Positions 23,084 through 32,252 of a stretch of 64,000 bases of DNA are shown here, in pieces. The notes beneath the pieces were generated by a model. That model made no database searches, was not told the origin of the DNA, and was given only the letters and a program-made list of their open reading frames with translations. The stretch's first letter is position 1. Each line of letters opens with the position of its first letter. The position numbers were made by a program, and so were the translations under genes. Source of the DNA: Pseudobacillus wudalianchiensis (GTDB lineage Bacteria; Bacillota; Bacilli; Bacillales; Domibacillaceae); the NCBI RefSeq assembly GCF_001685015.1, contig NZ_MAYT01000012.1:165268-229267 (forward strand). Direction: 5' to 3'.

Positions 23084-23366
23084 GTTTTGAACCTCCTTCA
23101 CCCAGGGGAAACCGGGGTTATTTCTAATAGAAACAAGGCATCTCTATAGAAATTTCATATCTTTTCATTATAAAACAAAAAAGCAGGAGAAAAAAGCTGG
23201 ATTCGGAAAAGGGGAGGGGGCTGTACCGGTAAGTCGAAATAATTTGTAATATTTAGTATTTTTTCAATTGCGTTACGCCTGTTTCTTTCTTATGGCAAAT
23301 TAAGGGTGAAAATACTTTTATTTAATTAGTTAGTAATATTGTTCAATGAAATTTAAAAAGTAGTTT

Positions 23367-23394
23367 TTGAGATGGCCGTTTGTTTTTTTATAAA
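23367..23394 (+). promoter_or_regulatory. Sigma-A promoter of the SLH amidase gene
   Basis: TTGAGA, 16 bp, TATAAA, 40 bp upstream of the GTG start. The rest of the 23084-23433 gap is AT-rich and shows no gene or repeat. Confidence 0.6.
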
Positions 23395-23433
23395 TGTGTT
23401 AGAATGGAAAAAAATAAGAAGGGAGGTAGAGGT

Positions 23434-24843
23434 GTGAAAAAAAGTTCTTTTTTAGTTCTTTTGTCATTTCTTTTGGTCATTCCTCTATTAGGAGTTAAAA
23501 ATACGGCGCAAGCTGCGACAAATTTTGCGGACGTGCCAACTTCTCATCGTGCCGCAAAGGAGATTTATTATTTAGCTGAAGGAGATATCGCCAAGGGTGT
23601 TTCACCTTCATCATTCGGTCCAAACAAAAAAGTAAACCGTGCTGAGGCGGTTACATTTATCGGTCGTGCTCTTCAGCTTAATGGAACAAAACGTGCTACA
23701 TCCTTTAAAGATGTAGATCCGGGAATGTTCGCATCTGGTTATATTCAATCTGCTGCTCAAAAAGGAATTTTAACAGGTTATAGCGATGGCACATATCGTC
23801 CTTATAAAGAAGTAACTCGTGGCGAAATGGCGATCATGATTAGCCGTGCATTTGGCTATTCATTTAATAACACGACTTCAGGTGCCGCTAATGCTTTGAT
23901 TTCCCGTGGAATTGCACAAGGTAAAGGGGACGGTTCCTTTGGTGCAAGCGACCTCATTACTCGTGCAGATTACGCGGTCTTTTTGGCGCGCGCTATTAAC
24001 CCTAAGTTTCGTGTAGTTAGCAATACGGTTGATTTTAAAAATGCTCGCTGGGTGAACGTCGATAGCTTAAACATTAGAACGGGTCCGAAGGATAGCTACG
24101 CGAAAATTGGTGCTGTCAAACAAAACCAGCAAGTATTAAGTGCTTTTAAAGTCGGTGCTTGGGACTATATCAAGTACGGTTCTTTCGAAGGGTTCGTGCA
24201 TGGCTCTTATTTACGTACAACAGCTGAAGCCACAAATGCAGGGAACGTTGACCCGCGGATTGCTAAGCAAGTGATCGTGTTAGACCCAGGACATGGAGGA
24301 AGTGATCCTGGTGCAACAGGATTCGGTATTTATGAAAAGAATGTCGTACTGGATACAGGATTAAAAACACGCAATCTATTTAGTGAAACGCCATTCCAAA
24401 TCAAAATGACACGTTCCACAGACACATACATTTCGTTAAGCGGTCGAGTGAGCTATGCAAAATCTGTCGGTGCCAACACCTTCATTAGCATCCATGCGAA
24501 CGCTGGCGGCGGAACAGGATCAGAAACATATTACTATTCTGCTTATCAAAACCCGAATGTGGCAGATAGCAAGCTGCTTGCAAGCAAAATTCAATCACGC
24601 ATGCTTAATGCATGGAAATTAGCCAATCGTGGTGTGAAGAATGGTAACTTCCACGTCATTCGTGAAAATACGATGCCAGCTGTGTTAGTGGAGCTTGGCT
24701 TCATTGACACGAAAAAAGACAACGACATGCTTCGCTCTGATTATTGGAGAAATGCAGCAGCCAAAGCGATCTATCTCGGTACTTTGGACTACTACAAAGC
24801 CAAAGGCTACCAAGTTGATGCCTTATATGACGTAGCAAAATAG
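23434..24843 (+). CDS. SLH-anchored N-acetylmuramoyl-L-alanine amidase
   Basis: Encodes 469 residues from a GTG at 23434 with GGGAGGT upstream; the frame is open 18 codons further but without a site. Order: signal peptide (cleavage after about residue 27, AQA), three SLH repeats (about 30-200), a bacterial SH3 domain (VNVDSLNIRTGP, about 205-265) and an Amidase_3 domain (about 278-460). Zinc and catalytic residues are visible in DPGHGG, the Glu of YEKN, SIHANA and VELGF. It cleaves the lactyl-peptide bond of peptidoglycan at the cell surface. It is the first of four secreted SLH proteins in a row. Confidence 0.93.
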   Translation: MKKSSFLVLLSFLLVIPLLGVKNTAQAATNFADVPTSHRAAKEIYYLAEGDIAKGVSPSSFGPNKKVNRAEAVTFIGRALQLNGTKRATSFKDVDPGMFASGYIQSAAQKGILTGYSDGTYRPYKEVTRGEMAIMISRAFGYSFNNTTSGAANALISRGIAQGKGDGSFGASDLITRADYAVFLARAINPKFRVVSNTVDFKNARWVNVDSLNIRTGPKDSYAKIGAVKQNQQVLSAFKVGAWDYIKYGSFEGFVHGSYLRTTAEATNAGNVDPRIAKQVIVLDPGHGGSDPGATGFGIYEKNVVLDTGLKTRNLFSETPFQIKMTRSTDTYISLSGRVSYAKSVGANTFISIHANAGGGTGSETYYYSAYQNPNVADSKLLASKIQSRMLNAWKLANRGVKNGNFHVIRENTMPAVLVELGFIDTKKDNDMLRSDYWRNAAAKAIYLGTLDYYKAKGYQVDALYDVAK

Positions 24844-24886
24844 GAAAATAATAAAATAGAATTCTATTAGAATACAAGTTACAATG

Positions 24887-24916
24887 AAAGGAGGCAGTCT
24901 ACTGTCTCCTTTGTTT
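24887..24916 (+). terminator. Terminator after the amidase gene
   Basis: An 11-bp stem (AAAGGAGGCAG/CTGTCTCCTTT, one G-U pair) with a TCTA loop and a T-rich tail, only 30 bp before the next start, so some read-through is likely. Confidence 0.8.
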
Positions 24917-24944
24917 TATTTTTATAAAAAGAGAGGTGTTCGCT

Positions 24945-26891
24945 TTGGTTAAAACGATGAAATACTTTCTTCCTTTGTTTGCTGCGCTTCTCTTTCTTCA
25001 TGTTTTCCCTGTAGATGCAAAGGCAAACATGGTGGCGAAAAAAAGAGCGATTGTGTTATTTAATGGGGAAGTGAATCGTGGATTACTAGAAAAGTATACA
25101 GTAGATGTAAAGTATATATTTGATGAACTGCCGGCTGCCGCTGTTGAGTTAACAGAGGCCCAAAAGAAAATGCTTGAATTTCATCCAGAGGTCCAATCCG
25201 TTACATACGACAAACAGATGGAAAAGAGTGGGCAACGGGTCGAGTGGGGCTATAAAGCCATTGGAGCAGATAAACGCATTCCGGGTACACTGTCAGGCAA
25301 AGGCGTTAAAATCGGCATTTTAGATTCAGGTATAGACAGAAATCATCAGGATCTTCAAGTAGCCGGTGGTGCTTGTTTTATGACCATTCTTGGACCAGAC
25401 GGCTGCAAAAACGCCTATAATGATGACAATGGACATGGCACACATGTGGCGGGAGTTATCGCAGCCAAGGATAACTCAATTGGAGTTGTCGGTGTAGCGC
25501 CCGATGCACAAATTTATGCGGTGAAGGTACTGAATAAATTAGGCAGCGGTACAACCTCCACCATGATGGCGGGAATCGAGTGGGCTATTAAAAACAAAAT
25601 GGACATTATCAACATTAGCATTACATCGCCTTATGAAGACAGTAACCTTAGAAAAATGATTCAGCGTGCTTATGAAAGCGGCATTATTGTCGTGGCGGCT
25701 GCTGGAAACGAAGGACCTCCTGAACCAGGAGAAGTGTCTTCTGTTCAGTATCCTGCTAAGTTTCCGGAAGTGATTGCTGTTTCTTCCGTAGATGTTAATA
25801 AAAAGCATGATCCTCTTGCATCAATCGGGAAAGAAGTAGAATTTGTAGCACCCGGAGAAAATATCTATAGTACGTATCCAACTGCCCTGACAACAATGAC
25901 AAAGGAGAAAGGATATGAAATGCTTTCCGGAACGTCTATGGCGTCTCCTTATGTCGTGGGCTTAGCTGCTTTGTATAAAGAAAAGTATCCTGCTATGACG
26001 AATAAACAAATTCGCACGCTCCTTCAAAAAAATGCAATAGACCTCGGAGTAAAAGGGCGGGATAACTATTACGGCTTTGGATTTGTTCAAGTAGATAAAA
26101 CACCGGTTAGCGATACGACACTTCCGTATACAATGGATGGAAAAGGAAAAATTACGATTGACTCAAGCAAAGCAGTGAGTCAGTTTAGCAGTTACAATGT
26201 GTATCGATTTGGTGAATTAATTGCTAAAAACATAAACGCTTCGGAGATCGTCGATTACTCCACAAAGGGACAGGTCGATTATTCGCTTTATCCAGTGACA
26301 GACGGCAAGGAAGGGACTTCTTCTTTTACTGTGAAAGTCAATAACCCAGCACCTGCGTTACAAGATTTGAACACGAATAAATGGTATAACCGCTTCGTTA
26401 CGTACTTATATTACAAAGGAATTTTAAAAGGATATCCTAATAATATGATTCGGCCTGAACAAGCGATTACTAGGGGAGAAGCGGCTATTATGATTGGCCG
26501 GGCGCTGGGAATTGAGGAAACGCCACAGTCTAATCGCTTTAAAGATGTGGCCGCATCAGCTAAATCTGCTGGTTACGTAGAAGCTCTTGCAGAAAGAAAA
26601 ATTATTACCGGTTTTGGAGATGGCACCTTCCGCCCCGACAGTCACGTCACTAGGGCAGAAATGGCGATCTTAGTTGCTAAAGCCTATAATGTACCTGTAA
26701 AAACAACAGGAGCATTTAAAGACATTAATCAGAACGTTACGGGCTATCAATACATTAATGGTCTTGTAGCTGAACACATTGTTAACGGGTATAAAGATGG
26801 CAACTTCCATCCAGGAGTAACCATTACCCGAGCTAACTTCTCTGTCTTTCTCTCAAAAGCTGACAACAAACAGCTTAGAATTACGTATTAA
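24945..26891 (+). CDS. SLH-anchored subtilisin-like serine protease
   Basis: Encodes 648 residues from a TTG at 24945 (GAGAGGTG upstream; the GTG at 24936 lies inside the ribosome site). A signal peptide and an I9-like propeptide (to about residue 95) precede an S8 catalytic domain with Asp in ILDSGID (about 128), His in NGHGTHVAG (about 166) and Ser in SGTSMASP (about 330). Three SLH repeats form the C-terminus (about 475-648), unlike its neighbours in which they are N-terminal or follow the enzyme. It is likely to process or turn over surface proteins, possibly S-layer precursors or autolysins. Confidence 0.93.
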   Translation: MVKTMKYFLPLFAALLFLHVFPVDAKANMVAKKRAIVLFNGEVNRGLLEKYTVDVKYIFDELPAAAVELTEAQKKMLEFHPEVQSVTYDKQMEKSGQRVEWGYKAIGADKRIPGTLSGKGVKIGILDSGIDRNHQDLQVAGGACFMTILGPDGCKNAYNDDNGHGTHVAGVIAAKDNSIGVVGVAPDAQIYAVKVLNKLGSGTTSTMMAGIEWAIKNKMDIINISITSPYEDSNLRKMIQRAYESGIIVVAAAGNEGPPEPGEVSSVQYPAKFPEVIAVSSVDVNKKHDPLASIGKEVEFVAPGENIYSTYPTALTTMTKEKGYEMLSGTSMASPYVVGLAALYKEKYPAMTNKQIRTLLQKNAIDLGVKGRDNYYGFGFVQVDKTPVSDTTLPYTMDGKGKITIDSSKAVSQFSSYNVYRFGELIAKNINASEIVDYSTKGQVDYSLYPVTDGKEGTSSFTVKVNNPAPALQDLNTNKWYNRFVTYLYYKGILKGYPNNMIRPEQAITRGEAAIMIGRALGIEETPQSNRFKDVAASAKSAGYVEALAERKIITGFGDGTFRPDSHVTRAEMAILVAKAYNVPVKTTGAFKDINQNVTGYQYINGLVAEHIVNGYKDGNFHPGVTITRANFSVFLSKADNKQLRITY

Positions 26892-26895
26892 CGAA

Positions 26896-26928
26896 AAAGC
26901 TGCCCATTTACGGGCAGCTTTTTTTATT
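26896..26928 (+). terminator. Terminator after the protease gene
   Basis: A perfect AAAGCTGCCC/GGGCAGCTTT stem followed by a run of T residues. Confidence 0.92.
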
Positions 26929-27358
26929 ATTATGGCTCTGTTATACATGGTGGCTGATTTTCGCTGTAACCAACTAGTGAAAAAGCGACATTGACCTTTA
27001 ACAGGGGCTATTATATAAGAACACAAAGCTTTCTTCTTATTATTTCGACAAAAAGTTATAGTAATAAATTCATTCGTCAGTTAATTCAGTTAAATTACAA
27101 AAATATTAATTTATTACAAAGCGATGATAAAATGTAGAAAAAACGATAATATTTAGTGTTTTTATACTTTAATTTCCTTTAATTACAATATAATCAATGA
27201 AAGAAAATAGTGTAATAACAACCCTTTTTGTCAAATAGATAGAGAAATGTAAATGTAATGCAACCGTAAAAGAATAGTAGGTTTATATTTGTTACAATAT
27301 GCTCAGTGAGATAAAAAGAAGAAAAAATGCATTTTTTTAATATATTTGGGGGTTTACA
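26929..27358. other. AT-rich intergenic region upstream of the NlpC/P60 gene
   Basis: About 430 bp without coding signal. A weak promoter-like pair (TTGTTA, 17 bp, TAAAAA at 27289-27317) lies just before the gene. The length resembles the long leaders of the S-layer genes further on. No repeat or hairpin stands out. Confidence 0.5.
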
Positions 27359-28378
27359 GTGGGTAAATTTAAAAAAATTGTAGCAAGTGGTTTAGCTTCA
27401 TTTATGTTAGCTACAGCAGCACCGATCGCGCTGCCTGCAACACATACACAAGTAGAAGTTAAAGCGGCATCAATTGGAGAGTCTTTGGTTAGTTACGGGA
27501 AGAAGTTCATAGGCGTACCTTACGTATTCGGCGGCACGACACCAAAAGGGTTTGACTGTTCCGGATTTACTCAATATGTATATAAGAGCGAGGGAGTTTC
27601 TCTTCCTCGGACGGCAGAGCAACAATATAACGTAGGGAAAGCGGTTTCTAAAAGCCAGCTCATCCCTGGAGATTTAGTCTTTTTTGCTAACACGTATAAG
27701 CCTGGTATTTCTCACGTGGGGATTTACGCAGGTGGCAACTTAGTATTAAACGCTACATCCAGCCAGGGGATTGCGCTTGTATCATTAAGCAACTCTTATT
27801 GGGGGCCGAAATATGCAGGTGCTAAGCGGGTTATTGAAACATCTGACAAGTTCAGAGATATTTTAAAGAATGATCCGACATATCCAGCTATCGAAGCCTT
27901 GACAAATGATAATATTATTCAAGGTTACGAGAATAATATTTTTAAACCGGACGAGCCTGTTACACGTGGACAAGCAGCCGCGATTATTAATCGCGTGTTG
28001 AAAAACGAGCCAAATCAGGTTGAATACTTTAAAGATGTTGCAGCGTCCAACCCGTTTGCTAAGGACATTGCGGCTATCCGTGAAGCAGGAATTATTAATG
28101 GCTTCTCCGATGGAACGTTTAGACCTTATGCAAACATGACACGTACCGAAATGGCGATCATCGTTCATAAAGCTTTTGAACTTCAAATGGGTGATGCCAC
28201 AGCAGCAGCAAACTCTTATTCAGACGTAAGTCCAAGCAATTGGGCATATGAGCCAATTGCTGCTATGAAAGCGATTGACACAACAGGCGTCTTTAAAACT
28301 AGTAAATATAATGGTTCAACGCGAGCTTCGCGTGCTATTTTCTCGACAGCCATTTATAATGGTATGAACGCTAAATAA
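27359..28378 (+). CDS. SLH-anchored NlpC/P60 peptidoglycan endopeptidase
   Basis: Encodes 339 residues from a GTG at 27359, preceded by a TTGGGGGT stretch. A signal peptide (about 1-37) is followed by an NlpC/P60 domain with catalytic Cys67 in GFDCSGF and His119 in ISHVGIY, and then three SLH repeats (about 160-339). This family cuts D-gamma-glutamyl-diaminopimelate bonds in stem peptides. The second SLH repeat has the usual ITRGQAA-type ending; the third is divergent (STRASRAIFSTAIY). Confidence 0.93.
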   Translation: MGKFKKIVASGLASFMLATAAPIALPATHTQVEVKAASIGESLVSYGKKFIGVPYVFGGTTPKGFDCSGFTQYVYKSEGVSLPRTAEQQYNVGKAVSKSQLIPGDLVFFANTYKPGISHVGIYAGGNLVLNATSSQGIALVSLSNSYWGPKYAGAKRVIETSDKFRDILKNDPTYPAIEALTNDNIIQGYENNIFKPDEPVTRGQAAAIINRVLKNEPNQVEYFKDVAASNPFAKDIAAIREAGIINGFSDGTFRPYANMTRTEMAIIVHKAFELQMGDATAAANSYSDVSPSNWAYEPIAAMKAIDTTGVFKTSKYNGSTRASRAIFSTAIYNGMNAK

Positions 28379-28389
28379 TTAAATAATCA

Positions 28390-28424
28390 ATAGCCTTGGA
28401 AAATGTTCTAAGGCTATTTTTTTC
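28390..28424 (+). terminator. Terminator after the NlpC/P60 gene
   Basis: A perfect ATAGCCTT/AAGGCTAT stem with a T-run, 11 bp after the stop. Confidence 0.9.
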
Positions 28425-28533
28425 TAAGTGTTTTATAAAAATTTCCCTATGTTTCTAATAAATACTTAAATTTTATCCGATAGAATAATAGAATAGAGAA
28501 CATGAATGTGTCTTCTTGAAAGGAGTTTTATCA

Positions 28534-30528
28534 TTGAAGCAAAATAAATTAGCTGCCGTACTTCTGTCTTCAGTTCTCGTATTACCCGTTTTTTCACCTG
28601 CTCAAACAGAAGCTGCTTCTGTCACGATGCAACAGCAAATACAAGCGATGGTAGATGCAGGAATTATGAAGGGATACGGGGAAAACGACTTTAGACCGAC
28701 CCAAAGTGTAACACGAGCGGAATTTGCGACTTTTCTTACGAGAGCGCTTAAACTGCCGGAAAGCAATACATCAAAATTCACAGATGTACCCTCTTCGTCC
28801 AGTCTTGCTCCCGGTGTAAATGCTGCGGCAGCCGCAAAAATTGTCAACGGCCGGTCAGACGGCACGTTTCAGCCCAATGCTCTTATTACAAGAAAAGACA
28901 TGGCGCTGATGATCAGCAATGCACTTAATTACTTAGGCATTACGGTTGAACAAACGGATGCACCTTTTACTGACATAAAATACTTAAGTTCAGCGCATAA
29001 AATGGCGATCGGCAAAAGCTATAACCTTAAAATTATTGAAGGCTATTCTAAAACGGCCTTTCATCCAGAAGAAAATGCTAGGCGTGATCATGCCGCTGCC
29101 TTTATCTATCGTTTGTTAGAAGTAGAGAAAACGACAGACGGCCCGGAGCCAACTCCACCGCCTGTTACTGAGCCTCCGTCTGAACCAAAACCAGAAGAGC
29201 CAACACCGCAGCCGCCAGTACCAGCAGACGTCTACCAAGTCGCGACCATTGATGCGACTGGTAAGATTACCTACGCTTCTGGATCATACAGCACGTTTGA
29301 TGCTGCTAAGCAAGGAATGGGGCAGCGAGGTCAAGAACTAGTCATAAAAGATAATAAAATTGTATATATGAAGAACAATAGCGGGATGGTTTTTGCTACT
29401 GGAGGCTCTACAGCTAACCTGTACAGCGATCCGACCTTAACGACAGCAAAATCCTATGCAACAAAAGGGGCAGAGTTAAAGTACATTACATCAACTGACA
29501 GTTATGTAACAGTATCGCTCGGTGGCAGAACCTACTATATGAAGCCAGAGAACAGCGACCTTGTACCATTTGAAGGAGCGCCGGGCCGCAGTTATTATCG
29601 AGTGATTAACGGAGAGCTGCTCCATGCAATTTATCAGCCTTCAAGTAAGAGTTACGGTTCTTATACAGTTGGGAAAGCGCCAGGCTTCCTTGCTGAAGGT
29701 CCCAAATATTACAGCTGGGATAACGCCACTTTCTATAATGAACAAGGTGCGGTTGTAGGGAAGGCCTATCAATACTTTCAGTTTTTATCAGCAAGAACGA
29801 CAACAAATTATACAGCAGCGGAGCTCGACAGTTTTATTAAAACAGCGTTAGCTGACAGAGAAGCTACGGGCATTGCAAGATATAAGGATGCAACAAAAAA
29901 GAGTAAGCTGATTGGGCTTGGTGCCACGCTGAAAAAGGTAGAAGCGGAAAAACGTATTAATGCTTTGCTTATTTTAGCGATGGCTATTCATGAAAGTGAC
30001 TACGGGATGAGTGGACATGCTCAAACGAACAACAACTTATTCGGTATTGCTGTGTACGACAGTAAGCCAGAGGAAGGCAAGTCGTTCGCTTCACCGGTTG
30101 AATGTGTCTATCACTTAGCAGATGGCTATTTAAATGACCGCTATCTCGTTCCAAATCCGGTTGGTGCTTGGAAACAAAGTGTTCCAAATGGCGCCGCAGC
30201 AGGGAATAAAGGTGTCGGCATCAACGTAAAATACGCTTCCGACATCGCGTGGGGCGGAAAAGTCGCTGGTCACATGTACCGCATCGACAAAGCCCTCGGC
30301 AACAAGGACTTTGGGAAATATCAAATCGGTTTAACAAATGCGGAAGATTTAAATGTTCGTGCCACTCCTAATGGTGAGATTCAATTCACTTACAAAGGAG
30401 ATCAAATGCCAGTCGTCATGGTCGGCGCTCCTGTATCAGGATGGCAGAAAGTCATCTCAGACGATCTGAACTACACAGAAGGATATATATATGCTAAGTA
30501 CATTACTCCGCTGACATTTGTAAAATAA
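28534..30528 (+). CDS. SLH-anchored endo-beta-N-acetylglucosaminidase
   Basis: Encodes 664 residues from a TTG at 28534 (AAAGGAG eight bases upstream; an in-frame TTG at 28516 overlaps the site). Order: signal peptide, three SLH repeats (about 28-200), a Pro/Glu-rich linker (about 203-232), two beta-rich modules, a glucosaminidase domain (about 415-600) with the catalytic-type Glu in LAMAIHESDYGMSGHAQTNN, and a C-terminal SH3 domain (DLNVRATPNG). The NNLFGI segment is typical of this lysozyme-like family. It hydrolyses glycan strands and probably acts in wall turnover or cell separation. Confidence 0.9.
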   Translation: MKQNKLAAVLLSSVLVLPVFSPAQTEAASVTMQQQIQAMVDAGIMKGYGENDFRPTQSVTRAEFATFLTRALKLPESNTSKFTDVPSSSSLAPGVNAAAAAKIVNGRSDGTFQPNALITRKDMALMISNALNYLGITVEQTDAPFTDIKYLSSAHKMAIGKSYNLKIIEGYSKTAFHPEENARRDHAAAFIYRLLEVEKTTDGPEPTPPPVTEPPSEPKPEEPTPQPPVPADVYQVATIDATGKITYASGSYSTFDAAKQGMGQRGQELVIKDNKIVYMKNNSGMVFATGGSTANLYSDPTLTTAKSYATKGAELKYITSTDSYVTVSLGGRTYYMKPENSDLVPFEGAPGRSYYRVINGELLHAIYQPSSKSYGSYTVGKAPGFLAEGPKYYSWDNATFYNEQGAVVGKAYQYFQFLSARTTTNYTAAELDSFIKTALADREATGIARYKDATKKSKLIGLGATLKKVEAEKRINALLILAMAIHESDYGMSGHAQTNNNLFGIAVYDSKPEEGKSFASPVECVYHLADGYLNDRYLVPNPVGAWKQSVPNGAAAGNKGVGINVKYASDIAWGGKVAGHMYRIDKALGNKDFGKYQIGLTNAEDLNVRATPNGEIQFTYKGDQMPVVMVGAPVSGWQKVISDDLNYTEGYIYAKYITPLTFVK

Positions 30529-30538
30529 ACTGTTCATC

Positions 30539-30568
30539 CCCTCCGTTTTTCATGACGGAGGGTTTTTA
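30539..30568 (+). terminator. Terminator after the glucosaminidase gene
   Basis: A perfect CCCTCCG/CGGAGGG stem with a 10-base loop and TTTTT tail. Confidence 0.88.
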
Positions 30569-30587
30569 TTTATGGGAAAAGCTGAGT

Positions 30588-30716
30588 GCGCGCATAATCG
30601 ACAAAAGCGCGCTCGTATTCGACAAAAGAACGCTCACAATCGACAAAAGTGCGCTCACAAAAGCGGAGATTCCGCTCATAAAAGTTAAAAAATCGCTCAC
30701 AAACGGAGAACAATTA
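30588..30716 (+). repeat. 21-bp repeat array 1 (six units)
   Basis: The conserved CA/CG of each unit falls at 30593, 30614, 30635, 30656, 30677 and 30698, exactly 21 bp apart. A unit is CGCTCAYAA followed by TCGACAAAAG plus two variable bases; the first half is conserved in all units while the second half drifts in units 4-6. There are no unique spacers, so it is not a CRISPR array. It lies between two convergent genes. Because 21 is a multiple of three, an apparent ORF with a 7-residue repeat (IDKSAL-like) runs through it. Confidence 0.85.
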
Positions 30717-30751
30717 AAAAAGCTATCCAACTTCATCGTTGGATAGCTTTT
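30713..30751 (-). terminator. Terminator of the lipoprotein/flippase unit
   Basis: The stem AAAAGCTATCCAAC/GTTGGATAGCTTTT spans the stop of the minus-strand lipoprotein gene, with a T-run on that strand. Confidence 0.88.
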
Positions 30752-32247
30752 CGTTTGCTGTCAATTAACTTTTGCAGGACGGGGCTTTTACTCTGGTCAA
30801 TGGCCTGCCAGTTTTTCTTATGCTGTTCAAGAAGATCGAGTGTCAACCGTCCAGTATCTTTGCCGCTCAAGGTGAGGTCACGGTTCACTTGATACCAGAG
30901 CTCTCCATCAGGACGGATCCATTTCGTGCCGAGTGATTCGATGCCGAGTCGAATGTCACGTGCAGCTGTTGCGTATTTTTTCTCGCCTGTCGCTTTGTAA
31001 GCCTCAACGAACAAGTCGGCTTTACTGATCGCGGAAGGAAGCGAGGCGTGGATAAATCGTTTTCTTTGATAAGGTGAATAGTAATCAGCCGGCAAATAGC
31101 CTTTGGCTGTTGGAACGATCATATCGATCTCGATTAAGTCGAGCAAATAGTCAGCGTAGGCCGGCAGGAGAGCCATCAGTTCTTTGTCATCAAACTCTTT
31201 GCCGATCCGGTATAAATAGAGGGCGATCATTTCGTTTTGCTGCGTGTCAACATACGGAGCAATTAAACGATACTTTCGTTTCAACCAGACATTGGTGTAC
31301 TCGTTCTTCCAAACTGAACTGCGTTTCTGCTCGCGGTATTCAAGCAGGTTCCCAATGGATTGTGCCATCAAATCATAGAAATACCGGTCACCTGATGAAA
31401 AATATTGGTCAATCGCTGCTTTTTCAAGGAGAGTGCCAAGATGTCTTCCGTAACCATTTTTTGTGACAGGCTCAACAGACCACGGGAGTTTTTGGGTGGC
31501 TCCATTCACTGTGAACCAGTTATTCACTTCTTGATAATGAGTATATTGAAAGTCAATCCAGCTGCTTAAGTGGTCTCCATTTTCAAATAGAGGCTCTTTA
31601 GCGAGTAAAAACCACTGCTCTGTCAGCTGTCCCGGCAACGCCTCAAGTAAGACAGAAAAGCCAGATACATCGTGCTGTAGGGCTTCTTTTTCCGCTGTCA
31701 GTTCACGTATCGTGCTCTGCTGGCCATTTCCATATAGCTTTGTTTTAACCTTTGATTGATATTGTTTACTGACAACCGCTTCGTATAAGAAACGGTTGTC
31801 CGCTGAGTAACGAAGCAAGCCGGAAGGAGGGGTGGTCACGTCGTTGCCGATGATCGGATCGGGCTGACGAGGCTTTGTTTCCCTCTGCCAATCAATAAAG
31901 TAATAATTATCCACTTGCGGCTGTGTTACTTTTGCTTTTAGAGAAAGTGGTTTATTTGATACATTCCGCAACTGAACCATGACAAATTGATCGCCGTTGT
32001 TCACCGTGCGCACTTTAATCTTTAACTGGCCTCGCTCCTCCCAATTATAGGTGTAAAGCGTATCCTTATAAAAGGAAGAAAGGCTGGACTCTGTTTTATT
32101 TTGCAGAGATAGATTTTGAGAGAGAACGAGCTTCAACTCGCCAAGCGGCACGGTTTCTCCCGCTGCCGCTTGCCCGCTATGATCTGCTTCCGTGCAGCCT
32201 GCTAATAGAAACACTGCCGCCAGCGCCGCCAGCATCCATTCTTTCAT
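30733..32247 (-). CDS. Exported lipoprotein with a C-terminal helical (glucuronyl C5-epimerase-like) region
   Basis: Encodes 504 residues. The ATG at the 32247 end follows AGGTGAG and begins a lipoprotein signal with lipobox FLLAGC (Cys about 18). A beta-rich N-terminal half precedes an alpha-helical C-terminal half with repeated YADYLLDLIE / ARDIRLGIESLG patterns that resemble alpha/alpha-toroid sugar enzymes such as glucuronyl C5-epimerases; this is a resemblance, not a firm assignment. It starts 5 bp after the flippase stop, so the two are co-expressed. Predicted outer-face location, possibly modifying or capturing the exported polymer. Confidence 0.65.
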   Translation of the reverse strand: MKEWMLAALAAVFLLAGCTEADHSGQAAAGETVPLGELKLVLSQNLSLQNKTESSLSSFYKDTLYTYNWEERGQLKIKVRTVNNGDQFVMVQLRNVSNKPLSLKAKVTQPQVDNYYFIDWQRETKPRQPDPIIGNDVTTPPSGLLRYSADNRFLYEAVVSKQYQSKVKTKLYGNGQQSTIRELTAEKEALQHDVSGFSVLLEALPGQLTEQWFLLAKEPLFENGDHLSSWIDFQYTHYQEVNNWFTVNGATQKLPWSVEPVTKNGYGRHLGTLLEKAAIDQYFSSGDRYFYDLMAQSIGNLLEYREQKRSSVWKNEYTNVWLKRKYRLIAPYVDTQQNEMIALYLYRIGKEFDDKELMALLPAYADYLLDLIEIDMIVPTAKGYLPADYYSPYQRKRFIHASLPSAISKADLFVEAYKATGEKKYATAARDIRLGIESLGTKWIRPDGELWYQVNRDLTLSGKDTGRLTLDLLEQHKKNWQAIDQSKSPVLQKLIDSKRKAIQR

Positions 32248-32252
32248 TGTAC

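Noticed and set aside
30588..30716. CRISPR array
   Set aside because: Units of 21 bp abut with no unique spacers, the second half is partly shared and partly drifting, there are only six units, and no cas gene is present.
30552..30746. 64-aa ORF
   Set aside because: It reads through the 21-bp repeat array and shows only a 7-residue repeat; there is no ribosome site.
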